The notes: generated from the sequence alone by a model not told the origin. A DNA stretch of 49,270 bases from Mucilaginibacter sp. UBA5151 (GCA_002413785.1 DHXR01000046.1:1-49270), one strand, 5' to 3'; shown: positions 15,959 through 24,218, counted from the stretch's first letter. A program made the numbers and translations.

Positions 15959-16074
15959 TGTAGGATGGTGAAATTTTAGGCAGACACACCTCCTTGTCGC
16001 GGTGGCGAAGATCATGGGAAACTCTTAGCAATAAGAATAACCACTTCGTGAAGGTTCGACTCCTTCTCCTACAG
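15959..16074 (+). tRNA. tRNA-like RNA 2, class II, GUC at anticodon position
   Basis: Sister of the preceding RNA, 30 bases downstream after an AAATTCCAG/CTGGAATTT hairpin. Acceptor TGTAGGA (15959-15965) with TCCTACA (16067-16073), discriminator G; anticodon loop TTGTCGC (GTC at 34-36); T arm GAAGG-TTCGACT-CCTTC (16050-16066). The D and anticodon arms are identical to copy 1 except one loop base. Acceptor and variable arms differ but keep pairing: outer stem CGAAG/CTTCG, TGG/CCA, inner hairpin TCTTA-GCAA-TAAGA. Compensatory change shows the large variable arm is under selection. CCA is not encoded. Total 116 nt. Function unknown. Confidence 0.75.
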
Positions 16075-16106
16075 CTCTTCTCATAATTTAGGTTTATAAT
16101 TGGTTA

Positions 16107-16136
16107 GCAAAGGCCCCTGCCCATCAGGGGCTTTGC
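16107..16136 (+). terminator. terminator of the tRNA-like transcript
   Basis: GCAAAGGCCCCTG (16107-16119) pairs with CAGGGGCTTTGC (16125-16136) with one bulged base, followed by TTGTATAT. It lies 33 bases after the second tRNA-like RNA and closes the transcription unit that opens at 15774. Confidence 0.8.
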
Positions 16137-16174
16137 TTGTATATAAGGGTTTTTATTTGTTAAGTTGACAAATA

Positions 16175-16207
16175 AAAAAAGTCCCGGCGAATAACCGGGA
16201 CTTTTTT
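16175..16207. terminator. bidirectional terminator between RNA pair and barrel gene
   Basis: AAAAAAGTCCCGG (16175-16187) pairs perfectly with CCGGGACTTTTTT (16195-16207); 7-nt loop. The A and T runs serve both strands, chiefly the minus-strand barrel gene. Confidence 0.88.
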
Positions 16208-16224
16208 GTGGCATGTTTTAGCGG

Positions 16225-16268
16225 GTTGTTCTTTTACAACCCTTACAACCTTTACAACTTCTTCAACT
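16225..16268. repeat. 9-nt word repeat (TTACAACCC/TTACAACCT)
   Basis: GGGTTGT followed by four words of the type ttacaaccc, ttacaacct, ttacaactt, cttcaacta, ending 4 bases before the barrel stop codon. The word is close to the one at 5110-5148. Confidence 0.8.
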
Positions 16269-16271
16269 AAT

Positions 16272-16847
16272 TTACAGTATCTTAAACCCAACACTTAATG
16301 CCCATAGGTTTTGCCTTTGACCGTAATTTTCGTTGATATTGGTTAGCCCGCCTTCGTAACGCAGATCGGCGGTTATTGAGCCTATATCAACCCCTGCGCC
16401 GGCCTGGTAACCAAGGGTGCTGTTTTTATATTTGCCAAAATCGGTATAAGCTGCATTGAAGTTTTGCGAAAAACTCTCATTCTGACTTAAAACAGAGGTA
16501 TAAACCGGGCCTGCCATTATCCTGAAATTCAAATTTTTTGCACCAAATCTTTTGCCAAGCAACAATGGGACGTTTAAGTTAGTGAAATGAACATTGCCGC
16601 TATAGACGTTATTACTTGAATTAAACTGCCCGCCTGAACTGCTTAAATAGAGTTCGGGCTGTAAGTAAAGGCCGCCGCCAATACGCGCAAATGCGCCCAC
16701 CTGGTAACCGGCAGTACTGGAACTGTTCAGATTGTTGGTGTTGATCTTTGAAAAATCGACCCCGCCTTTTACTCCTAACGAAAATTGTGCTTTTGCGCTG
16801 ATACATATTGAAATCAGCAATACTGCACTTAAAAGATACTTTTTCAT
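16272..16847 (-). CDS. PorT-like outer-membrane beta-barrel protein
   Basis: A 191-residue secreted protein. A signal peptide (about 1-20, ending AKAQ) is followed by alternating amphipathic strands, with the opening FSLGVKGGVDFSKI, the middle LYLQPELYLSSSGGQF and a final strand ALSVGFKIL ending in an aliphatic residue. This is the pattern of the small outer-membrane beta-barrel family common in Bacteroidota (PorT-like, about 8-10 strands). No enzymatic site is expected and none is seen. It probably sits in the outer membrane. The specific role is unknown. Confidence 0.88.
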   Translation of the reverse strand: MKKYLLSAVLLISICISAKAQFSLGVKGGVDFSKINTNNLNSSSTAGYQVGAFARIGGGLYLQPELYLSSSGGQFNSSNNVYSGNVHFTNLNVPLLLGKRFGAKNLNFRIMAGPVYTSVLSQNESFSQNFNAAYTDFGKYKNSTLGYQAGAGVDIGSITADLRYEGGLTNINENYGQRQNLWALSVGFKIL

Positions 16848-17049
16848 AATAATAGATATTTATTTGTGAATATGATGCTATCATGAGTGTATTAATCAAT
16901 TTCTTTGATTGGCTGCCCATGGTAGCTTAGAATAATATATTTAACTAACGGTTAACAATTAAATAAATTACTTGTCTGGATAAAAGCGGGTCAAATTTTT
17001 AGCGGCAAGCCGCATGTATTTTTATATTTTTGCTGGAAATAATTTAATC

Positions 17050-17265
17050 ATGGCTGAGATCAGTATTACCAATAAAGATTGGGCACGCGTAAAAATTAAG
17101 CTGCAACGTAAATATAATCATCTTACCGATGAGCAATTGCAGTATGCTGAAGGGCAGGAAGACAACCTGGTAAGTAAATTAATGGATTTAGTTCACCGCG
17201 ACAGGAATTATGTACTATTTACCTTAAAAAAAGCGTTAGTAAACATTGACAATAACCGGTTATAA
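17050..17265 (+). CDS. CsbD-like small protein
   Basis: A 71-residue hydrophilic protein. The pattern W-x(4)-K-L-x(2)-K-x(3)-LTDEQLQYAEGQEDNLVSKL (about 9-40) resembles the CsbD stress-protein fold, though the second half (RDRNYVLFTLKKALVNI) departs from it. I chose the ATG at 17050; the frame extends back to 17014, but that stretch contains a TATTTTTG box (17025-17032) that could be the -7 element. It lies 49 bases before the S41 protease gene in the same direction. The stress role is inferred. Confidence 0.65.
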   Translation: MAEISITNKDWARVKIKLQRKYNHLTDEQLQYAEGQEDNLVSKLMDLVHRDRNYVLFTLKKALVNIDNNRL

Positions 17266-17314
17266 ATAAACCGGCCTGTAATTTGTAGTTTTATGTTTTA
17301 ATATAAGATCAGGG

Positions 17315-19066
17315 ATGAATAAGGGTAAAGTGTTATTTAAGAAATATAAAAAACAGGCGTTTTTTGCAGGTATATTAATGCTTGCCCTTTGTACATGGGG
17401 TTTTAGCGATGACCTGTTCCAGATCTCAAAAAACCTTGATGTTTTTGCTTCTGTTTACAAGGAAGTAAATATTAATTATGTTGATGACATTAACCCGGCC
17501 AAAATGGTAAAAACAGGGGTTGACGCTATGCTCGACGGCCTTGACCCCTATACCGAATTTGTGCCCGAATCGGAAATTGAAGAATATAAGCTGCACTACG
17601 TTAGTACACAATACGGCGGCATAGGCGCAGGGATATTTGCGCGGAACGGAAAAGTTTATGTTTCGGATGTGTTTTCAGGTTTCCCCGCCCAAAAGGCAGA
17701 TATACGCCCGGGCGATGAGCTCGTTAAAATAAATGATATTTCGCTTGCCGGCAAAGACAATGACCAGGTGGGTTTGCTTTTAAAAGGATCAAAAGGCGCC
17801 GCTATTAAACTGCTGCTTAAACGCGACGGCGCCAGCCAGCCGATAGAAAAAACCCTGGTACGGGATGAGATAAAACAACCCAATGTGTCATATTCCGGAA
17901 TGGTTGACGGTAATATGGGTTATATCAAGCTGGATAGGTTCCTTGAAAATTCTGCCGAAGAGGTTACCAATGCACTGATAGCTATAAAAAAGAACAACCC
18001 TAACGGCATCATCCTCGACCTGCGCTCAAACGGAGGCGGCATATTGCAGGAAGCCGTAAAAATTGTAAACCTGTTTGTGGCGAAAGATGTTGAGGTGGTT
18101 TCGCAAAGAGGCAAAATAAAGGAGAAAAACTTTACCTATAACACCATCGGCGAGCCGCTCGAACCAAATTTGCCGTTAGTTGTACTGGTGAACAGCCATT
18201 CCGCTTCTGCATCTGAAATTGTTGCCGGCGCATTGCAGGATCTTGACCGGGCCATTATTATAGGTCAGCGCAGTTATGGCAAGGGTTTGGTACAGCAAAC
18301 TTTTAACCTGCCTTATAACAGTTTGGTAAAAATTACGATAGCCAAATACTATGTGCCGTCGGGACGGTGCATACAGGCAATTGACTACACGCACCGCAAA
18401 GACGACGGCAGCGTGGTAAAAGTTGCCGATTCGCTGATCCATGAGTTTAAAACAAAAGACGGGCGTTCTGTTTACGATGGCAGCGGCATTTACCCTGATA
18501 TTTTTGTTAAACAGGACCGTTTTGCAAATGTTACCGAAGCCCTGGTAAATAAACTGCTGATATTCGATTACGCTACCCGTTACCGGGAATCCCATCCAAC
18601 ACTTGATAATGTGCGCGGCTTTAGTTTATCCGACGTCGGTTATGCCGATTTCGTAAAATTCCTGGCCGATAAAAATTACACTTACAATACCGCTTCAGAG
18701 AAATTATTAGCTGATTTAAAAAGTGCCGCCACTAAAGAAAAACAGTTCGGCGAGATACAAACTGAATATGATGCCTTAAAGGCCAAAATGATAGCCAGTA
18801 AAAAAAACGACCTTCAACTGCATAAAGAGGAAATAAAAGAGGTCCTTGAAAATGAGATCGCTTCGCGGTATTACTTCGAAAAAGGCCGTTACGAAACTAA
18901 TTTCAAGTATGATAAGGAACTTGCACAGGCGGTAAAAGTTATGCAGGATAAAGAAATGGCGGCGAATATCCTTAAGGGCGAAGGCACCTTCAAAGTTATA
19001 GGTAAACCTGTATTTGCAATGGCATCAAAAAAAGATGACAAAGATACGGACCAAAACAATCAGTAA
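17315..19066 (+). CDS. S41 C-terminal processing protease
   Basis: A 583-residue CtpA/Prc-type peptidase. One N-terminal membrane segment (about 13-30) anchors it to face the periplasm. A PDZ domain (about 98-175, YGGIGAGIF, FPAQKADIRPGDEL) precedes the catalytic core, with Ser298 in SASASEI and Lys323 in SYGKGLVQ. Their spacing of 25 equals that of studied CTPs. The C-terminal 200 residues are helical and charged, as in the larger Bacteroidota members. It would cut the C-termini of periplasmic proteins. The neighbours give no substrate clue. Confidence 0.93.
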   Translation: MNKGKVLFKKYKKQAFFAGILMLALCTWGFSDDLFQISKNLDVFASVYKEVNINYVDDINPAKMVKTGVDAMLDGLDPYTEFVPESEIEEYKLHYVSTQYGGIGAGIFARNGKVYVSDVFSGFPAQKADIRPGDELVKINDISLAGKDNDQVGLLLKGSKGAAIKLLLKRDGASQPIEKTLVRDEIKQPNVSYSGMVDGNMGYIKLDRFLENSAEEVTNALIAIKKNNPNGIILDLRSNGGGILQEAVKIVNLFVAKDVEVVSQRGKIKEKNFTYNTIGEPLEPNLPLVVLVNSHSASASEIVAGALQDLDRAIIIGQRSYGKGLVQQTFNLPYNSLVKITIAKYYVPSGRCIQAIDYTHRKDDGSVVKVADSLIHEFKTKDGRSVYDGSGIYPDIFVKQDRFANVTEALVNKLLIFDYATRYRESHPTLDNVRGFSLSDVGYADFVKFLADKNYTYNTASEKLLADLKSAATKEKQFGEIQTEYDALKAKMIASKKNDLQLHKEEIKEVLENEIASRYYFEKGRYETNFKYDKELAQAVKVMQDKEMAANILKGEGTFKVIGKPVFAMASKKDDKDTDQNNQ

Positions 19067-19168
19067 AATTGAATTTCGGATCTGGTTTTGAAATGTTATT
19101 TATTTCCTTCGAAAAAATAAACGAAACTATTCCGGACATTGATTGTCTATGTATCAAACAAATAGTTT

Positions 19169-19600
19169 ATGAAAAAATTATTCTTTGTAGCAGTCATAAT
19201 ATTTGGCTGTTTATCATTCAAAATGGCTGACGCGCAAAATGGTTTTGGTATAGGCGTAAACATAGGCAGTCAGCCTGAATGGGGCCCGGTGGGATATCAC
19301 CACGCCCGCTATTACTACATGCCCGATATTGACGCCTACTACGATGTCAATGCCCATCAATATGTTTATAATGAAAATAACGCATGGGTACACGGCGCCG
19401 CTTTACCGCCAAGGTATGGCAACTTCGATAGGTACAGCAGCTATAAAGCCGTTGTAAACCAACGCAACCCCTGGGAACATCATGAGGACATAAGAGCCAG
19501 GTATGCCGGTTACAAGGGCCGTACAGATCAAAGAAATATTCATGACGCCCGTGATTATCATTACCGTAATCACTGGAAAGATGCCGGTGACAGACATTAA
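19169..19600 (+). CDS. secreted protein, first of three tandem paralogues
   Basis: A 143-residue protein with a signal peptide (about 1-23, MADAQ), then GVNIGSQPEWGPVGY, YYYMPDIDAYYDV, HQYVYNENNAWV, LPPRYGNFDRY and a C-terminal RYAGYKGR...YRNHW segment. It is rich in Tyr, His and Arg. The aromatic strand-like blocks suggest a small periplasmic or surface beta protein. I do not recognise a characterised family. Closely related genes follow at 19806 and 20459. This copy is the most diverged and lacks the long Gly/Asp/His tail. Confidence 0.8.
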   Translation: MKKLFFVAVIIFGCLSFKMADAQNGFGIGVNIGSQPEWGPVGYHHARYYYMPDIDAYYDVNAHQYVYNENNAWVHGAALPPRYGNFDRYSSYKAVVNQRNPWEHHEDIRARYAGYKGRTDQRNIHDARDYHYRNHWKDAGDRH

Positions 19601-19805
19601 TAATCGTAGTTTTCACATCCGCTAAGTTTAACGCCGGGTATTGCTTTTAAATGGCAGCGCTGCCTGAAGGGTTCCTTCGGAGCGGGCTTTGCCTTTGGTA
19701 AACCGTGTAAACGGATTCATGAAACACCTTCCTGATAAATAATTAAAATAAAAATTAGCTAATGCAAATTATAATAGTCTATCTACCAAACAGCATAAAT
19801 AATAT

Positions 19806-20327
19806 ATGAAAAAGTTAATTTTTACTACAGCCGTATTATTTAGCTGCATTTTTGTCAAAACAGCCGAGGCGCAGATACGTTTTAATGTAGGTGTAAACAT
19901 TGGTTTGCAACCCGCATGGGGCCCGGTTGGGTATGATCATGCTGACTATTATTATATGCCTGATATCGGAGCTTATTACGACGTTCCGGCACATCAATAT
20001 ATTTATTCCCAGAATAATGTTTGGGTGCACCGTGCGTATTTGCCTGTAAGATACCGTAATTATGACTTGTATCACGGCTATAAAGTGGTAATAAACGACC
20101 ACAACCCATGGGAACGGCATAATGAATACCGCGACCGGTATGCCGGTTACAGGGGCCGCGGGGATCAGGGAGTTATCCGTGACAGTCGCGATGGGCGGTA
20201 CCGTAATCACTGGAACGGAGATGGAGGCCGCGGACAAGACGGCGGCGATCATGGCGACAGGGGCCGCGGACATGACGGCGGCGATCATGGCGACAGGGGT
20301 CACGGACATGATCGCGGCGACCACTAA
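19806..20327 (+). CDS. secreted protein, second tandem paralogue, Gly/Asp/His/Arg-rich tail
   Basis: A 173-residue secreted protein (signal peptide about 1-22, ending TAEAQ) with the same core as its neighbours: GVNIGLQPAWGPVGYDHADY, YYDVPAHQYIY and LPVRYRNYDLYHGYK. The C-terminal tail (from about 140) is built of 12-residue units of the type GGDHGDRGRGHD, encoded by a 36-bp tandem repeat (about 20233-20318) that can change in length by slippage. The tail may bind metal, polyanion or surface polymers. No function known. Confidence 0.8.
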   Translation: MKKLIFTTAVLFSCIFVKTAEAQIRFNVGVNIGLQPAWGPVGYDHADYYYMPDIGAYYDVPAHQYIYSQNNVWVHRAYLPVRYRNYDLYHGYKVVINDHNPWERHNEYRDRYAGYRGRGDQGVIRDSRDGRYRNHWNGDGGRGQDGGDHGDRGRGHDGGDHGDRGHGHDRGDH

Positions 20328-20351
20328 TTAATTTTTGATTGATTTAAAAAG

Positions 20352-20385
20352 AACCACCCCGGTTAAAATCAGGGTAGTTTTTTTT
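20352..20385 (+). terminator. probable terminator after the second paralogue
   Basis: AACCACCCC pairs, with a mismatch, with GGGTAGTT and is followed by a run of eight T. It lies 25 bases past the stop. Confidence 0.6.
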
Positions 20386-20458
20386 ATGGATTCTTTTTGC
20401 CGGATTAACCAAACTATTCTGCTTAATAATTGTTCATTTATCAATCAATACAATAGTT

Positions 20459-20968
20459 ATGAAAAAATTAGCTTTTACAGCAGCCATAATACTGAGCTGT
20501 TTAACATTCAAAATGGCCGGTGCGCAGATACATTTCCGCGTAGGCGTAAACATAGGTTTGCAACCGGCATGGGGGCCTGTTGGATACGACCATGCTGATT
20601 ATTATTACCTTCCTGATATCGGTGTTTATTACGATGTTCCGGCCCATCAATATATCTACTTCGAGAATAATGTGTGGGTACACCGCGCCTATTTACCGGT
20701 AAGATACCGTAATTACGACCTGTACCATGGTTATAAAGCGGTGATAAATGAACGCAATCCCTGGGAACGGCATAATGTTTACCGCACCAGGTATGCCGGT
20801 TACAGTGGACGCCACGATCAGGGCGTTATCCGCGACAGCCGCGACAACAGATACCGTAACCATTGGAATAGCGGTGGCGGTAATGGAAACAGGGGCCGCG
20901 GACATGGTAACGGCAACAGAGGCCACGGAAATGGCGGCGATAGAGGTCATGGTAATGGCGGCCATTAA
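20459..20968 (+). CDS. secreted protein, third tandem paralogue, Gly/Asn/His/Arg-rich tail
   Basis: A 169-residue secreted protein (signal peptide about 1-22, ending AGAQ) very close to the second copy across the core (GLQPAWGPVGYDHADYYY, DVPAHQYIY, VRYRNYDLYHGYKAVI, RDSR, YRNHW). The tail after about 137 is Gly/Asn/His/Arg-rich (GNGNRGRGHGNG) rather than Asp-rich, so the tails are evolving separately from the core. Each copy has its own leader, and copy 2 its own terminator, so the three look like separate units rather than one operon. Confidence 0.8.
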   Translation: MKKLAFTAAIILSCLTFKMAGAQIHFRVGVNIGLQPAWGPVGYDHADYYYLPDIGVYYDVPAHQYIYFENNVWVHRAYLPVRYRNYDLYHGYKAVINERNPWERHNVYRTRYAGYSGRHDQGVIRDSRDNRYRNHWNSGGGNGNRGRGHGNGNRGHGNGGDRGHGNGGH

Positions 20969-20988
20969 TTATAAATTTAGCACCGGGA

Positions 20989-21027
20989 CAACAGCAGCCT
21001 TGATATTTTTCAGGGCTGTTTGTTTTT
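20989..21027 (+). terminator. probable terminator after the third paralogue
   Basis: AACAGCAGCC...TTGA pairs with TCAGGGCTGTT with a small bulge, followed by TGTTTTTT. Confidence 0.6.
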
Positions 21028-21055
21028 TGGGGAAAGAAGTATCTTAACGTAAATC

Positions 21056-21847
21056 CTATTTTACCACATTATTTATCGCCTCGCCCCAAAAACCACCTAA
21101 TGCGCCGGCGCCTTTTTTATTGGGGTGCAGATAGAATATTCCCTGGTGGCCCTGCTCGGGATCAAGGTCGGTTAAATAATGTTTCTTAAAATAATTGAAG
21201 GCTTTTTTATCGCCAATAAACACTTGTTTTGGGTAAGAAGCACTGTAACCGGCAACCAAGCTGTCTATTTGCGGGATATAACTTTGTAACCTTAATAAAC
21301 CTTCCTCCAGGTATCGGGCGCCATTATAGGTATTCGGACTGTACCAGATAGGGTGCTGAAAAATGATAATGCAGCCCGGAAACTCTTTCAGTAAACTATC
21401 GGCAATGGTTTTTAAATTTTGTTTGTAAGCCTCCGGCTTAACCGGCGAACCATTTGGTCCCTGTATAGCGCTGTCGTTAGTGCCAAGCTTAATGGAGAAG
21501 ATAAGCAACGCCTGTTTATCGGTAAAGGCATGGGCAGCAGCTTCAACGCCCTTAAATGCAGTGCCGGTAACAGGTAAAAAATCAACCGTGGTAAACCCGC
21601 TGTGCCCCTGGTTTGAAAAAGCAACCGTTCCGATATTGCTTTGCTGCCGTAAATAATTACAGGCGACAACCGGCGGAGCATCTGCGGCGGGGTCATTTAA
21701 CCGGGACCCGTAGGTGATGCTGTTGCCGATGAATACAATGTTGAGGTTTTGTTTGCGGGGTTGGGCGGATGAGTTTAGCACTAATAACAATAATGCTATC
21801 GTTGTTAACCATATCAACGGGCTGCCGGTTCTTTTAAACTTCATCAT
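21056..21847 (-). CDS. secreted SGNH/GDSL hydrolase
   Basis: A roughly 263-residue esterase-like protein. A signal peptide (SPLIWLTTIALLLLVLNSSAQ region, about 8-28) precedes block I IVFIGNSITYG with the catalytic Ser, block II NQGHSG with the oxyanion Gly, block III KLGTNDS with Asn, and a final FYLHPNKKG block with the catalytic His. Likely a periplasmic carbohydrate esterase or lipase. It starts at a double ATG at 21842-21847; a more upstream ATG (21859) is possible. It is followed by a palindromic repeat and stands alone. Confidence 0.88.
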   Translation of the reverse strand: MMKFKRTGSPLIWLTTIALLLLVLNSSAQPRKQNLNIVFIGNSITYGSRLNDPAADAPPVVACNYLRQQSNIGTVAFSNQGHSGFTTVDFLPVTGTAFKGVEAAAHAFTDKQALLIFSIKLGTNDSAIQGPNGSPVKPEAYKQNLKTIADSLLKEFPGCIIIFQHPIWYSPNTYNGARYLEEGLLRLQSYIPQIDSLVAGYSASYPKQVFIGDKKAFNYFKKHYLTDLDPEQGHQGIFYLHPNKKGAGALGGFWGEAINNVVK

Positions 21848-21935
21848 TTGAATATACATTATTTATCGGTAAAACACGCCTCTGCATCTCTCTCAAAAGG
21901 GAAACGCACCATGCTCCATATTTAAAAAGGCCTTG

Positions 21936-22042
21936 CGCGATAGGTTCCCCTCTTGAGAGGGGCAGGGGTGTGTACTTTGCAGCCAGAGTTATTTCACCGT
22001 TCAAAAAACACACCCCTCCACCCCTCTCAAGAGGGGAATCGC
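21936..22042. repeat. inverted repeat element with TTCCCCTCTTGAGAGGGG arms
   Basis: The left arm 21936-21972 (GCGATAGG, TTCCCCTCTTGAGAGGGG, CAGGGGTGTGT) and the right arm 22007-22042 (ACACACCCCTCC, ACCCCTCTCAAGAGGGGAA, TCGC) are near-complementary. Each arm contains its own palindrome, and the loop is about 34 bases. It is a MITE- or REP-like unit related to the purine-rich AGGGGAGG repeats widespread in this phylum. Confidence 0.85.
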
Positions 22043-22103
22043 ACGGGGCCCCTGCTTTTTCCTACTGAAATCAAAATAAATCTAATCTCTAATCTCCAAC
22101 CTC

Positions 22104-24218
22104 TTACCACTGAATCCCCATGTTCCAAAACATAAAGGCCCATTTATCTACCTGTCCGCTGATCACTTGTTCGGTGCTTTGCCCCGCACCATGACCGGCC
22201 TTGGTTTCAATCCTTATGAGTACAGGGGCCGTGCCTTGCTGGTATTCCTGCAGGCGGGCTGCAAATTTGAAAGAATGCGCAGGCACAACCCTGTCGTCAT
22301 GATCGGCGGTGGTGACCATGGTGGCGGGGTAATTATTAGGTTTTAAGGCATGGTAGGGTGAATACTGGTACAGGTATTTAAACATATCCTCCGAATCTTC
22401 GGCAGTGCCGTAATCATAGCTCCATCCCGCGCCGGCGGTAAACTGGTTATAGCGCAGCATATCCATCACACCCACAGCCGGCAGGGCTACTTTGCACAGG
22501 TCGGGCTGCTGGGTCATTACCGCGCCGACAAGCAGGCCGCCGTTTGAGCCACCAGAAATAGCAAGGTAATCTTTTGACGTATATTTATGTTTAATGAGGT
22601 ATTGGGCAGCGGCAATAAAATCGTCGAACACGTTTTGCTTTTTCATTTTTATACCCGCCTTATGCCATTTTTCGCCATACTCGCCGCCGCCGCGCAGGTT
22701 TGGCACGGCGTAAATGCCGCCATGCTCCAGCAAAATAATATTACTGGTGCTAAAGGCCGGGGTAAGGCTGATGCTGAAACCGCCGTAAGCGTATAGCAGG
22801 GTTGGGTTTTTGCCATTGAGCACCGTTCCTTTTTTATAGGTGATGATCATCGGTATTTTGGTGCCGTCTTTTGAGGGATAAAACACCTGCTTGCTTTCAA
22901 ACTGGTCGGGATCAAACTGCACCCCCGATTTTTTATAAACGGTGGATGCCCCGGTGGCAATATCCAGCTTAAAAATAGTGGGTGGATAAACGTAACTGGT
23001 AAAAGTATAATAGGTTTCCTTTTCTTCTTTTTTGGTGCCGAAGCCTGCGGCAGTACCCACCGACGGCAGGGCGATGGTACGTTCCGGTTTGCCGTCCATA
23101 TCGTATTGCTGTACAAATGAAGTGGCGTCTTTCAGGTACTCTGCAAAAATTTTGCCGCCCCCTGTCGAGGCTGTAAGTACGTTGTTGGTAGTTGGAATCA
23201 GGTCTTTCCAGTTGATGGGTTTGGGGTTTGCCGCATCCACCGTAACTATTTTAAAATTGGGCGAATACAGGTTGGTTAAAATGTAAAGCGTACTGCCCAC
23301 ATTATCAAGCACGCTATGTTCGTTATCAAAATTATCCACCACCTTTATAATCTGACTGCCGGGCTGGCTGAGGTCGCGGATATAAAGTTCATTGCCGGTT
23401 GTTTCATTGGCGGCGGTGATTACCAGGAAACGTTCGTCCTCGGTTAAATAGGCGCCGATATACCTGCGTTTTGTTTCTTCGCCGCCAAATAACAGCTTGT
23501 CGCTGCTTTGCGGCGTGCCCAGATGGTGATAATACAGCTTATGGTATTGTGTAAGTCCCGATAATTGCGACCCGTTGCTGGGCTTGTCGTAGCTGCTGTA
23601 GTAAAAACCTTCGTTTCCCTGCCAGGCTATCCCGCTGAATTTAATATCGGTAAGCGTATCACCCACTATGGCCTTATCGCCAGTTTTTATAACGATCACC
23701 TTGCGCCAGTCGCTGCCGCCTTCGGATAGCTGGTAAGCGGCCATACTGCCGTCTTTGGTAAAGTTAATGCCCTGCAGTGAAGTGGTGCCATCAGCTGAAA
23801 ACTTGTTGGGGTCCAGAAAAACCTCCGGAGCGCCTTCGCCAATCTGCCGCCACAAAACCGACTGGCTTTGCAGACCGTCGTTTTTATAAAAGTAGGTGTA
23901 TTTGCCTTCCTTAAAGGGGGCGCTGTATTTTTCGTAGTTCCATAGTTGCTCCAGGCGCTTGTGCATGGCATCCCGGTAAGGGATCTGCGACAGGTAGCCC
24001 TGGGTTACCTTATTCTCGGCCTGCACCCAGGCTTTGGTATCGGAGGCGCGGTCATCTTCCAGCCAGCGGTAAGGATCAGGCACAGCGGTGCCGAAATAAG
24101 TATTAATAGTATCGACCTTTTTTGTTGCGGGGTAATTTAGTTTTTGATTATTCATTTGTTGAGCACAGGCAAAGCTGCAAAGTAAAACAGCTGCGGATAA
24201 ACAGGTTAATGTTCTCAT
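22104..24218 (-). CDS. S9 prolyl oligopeptidase
   Basis: A 704-residue prolyl oligopeptidase. A signal peptide (about 1-19, FACAQQ) sends it to the periplasm. The seven-bladed propeller (about 80-430) opens after YPATKKVDTINTYFGTAVPDPYRWLEDD. In the hydrolase domain Ser558 lies in GGSNGGLL, the Asp in ADHDDRVV (about 641-642) and His676 in KAGHGAGQ. It cleaves short peptides after proline. Length and motifs are complete. It is a single gene between two repeat loci. Confidence 0.95.
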   Translation of the reverse strand: MRTLTCLSAAVLLCSFACAQQMNNQKLNYPATKKVDTINTYFGTAVPDPYRWLEDDRASDTKAWVQAENKVTQGYLSQIPYRDAMHKRLEQLWNYEKYSAPFKEGKYTYFYKNDGLQSQSVLWRQIGEGAPEVFLDPNKFSADGTTSLQGINFTKDGSMAAYQLSEGGSDWRKVIVIKTGDKAIVGDTLTDIKFSGIAWQGNEGFYYSSYDKPSNGSQLSGLTQYHKLYYHHLGTPQSSDKLLFGGEETKRRYIGAYLTEDERFLVITAANETTGNELYIRDLSQPGSQIIKVVDNFDNEHSVLDNVGSTLYILTNLYSPNFKIVTVDAANPKPINWKDLIPTTNNVLTASTGGGKIFAEYLKDATSFVQQYDMDGKPERTIALPSVGTAAGFGTKKEEKETYYTFTSYVYPPTIFKLDIATGASTVYKKSGVQFDPDQFESKQVFYPSKDGTKIPMIITYKKGTVLNGKNPTLLYAYGGFSISLTPAFSTSNIILLEHGGIYAVPNLRGGGEYGEKWHKAGIKMKKQNVFDDFIAAAQYLIKHKYTSKDYLAISGGSNGGLLVGAVMTQQPDLCKVALPAVGVMDMLRYNQFTAGAGWSYDYGTAEDSEDMFKYLYQYSPYHALKPNNYPATMVTTADHDDRVVPAHSFKFAARLQEYQQGTAPVLIRIETKAGHGAGQSTEQVISGQVDKWAFMFWNMGIQW

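Noticed and set aside
15770..16015. 81-codon minus-strand frame across the tRNA-like pair
   Set aside because: It is the antisense reading of two highly structured RNA genes with their own promoter and terminator, and has no recognisable protein features.
15817..16074. Two ordinary tRNA-Leu genes
   Set aside because: Length, the T-T mismatch in the anticodon stem, the GTC triplet and the two-tier variable arm do not fit tRNA-Leu.
20122..20331. Ala/Met-rich frames overlapping the secreted paralogues on both strands
   Set aside because: They are alternative-frame readings of GC-rich repeats in the Gly/His/Asp tails.
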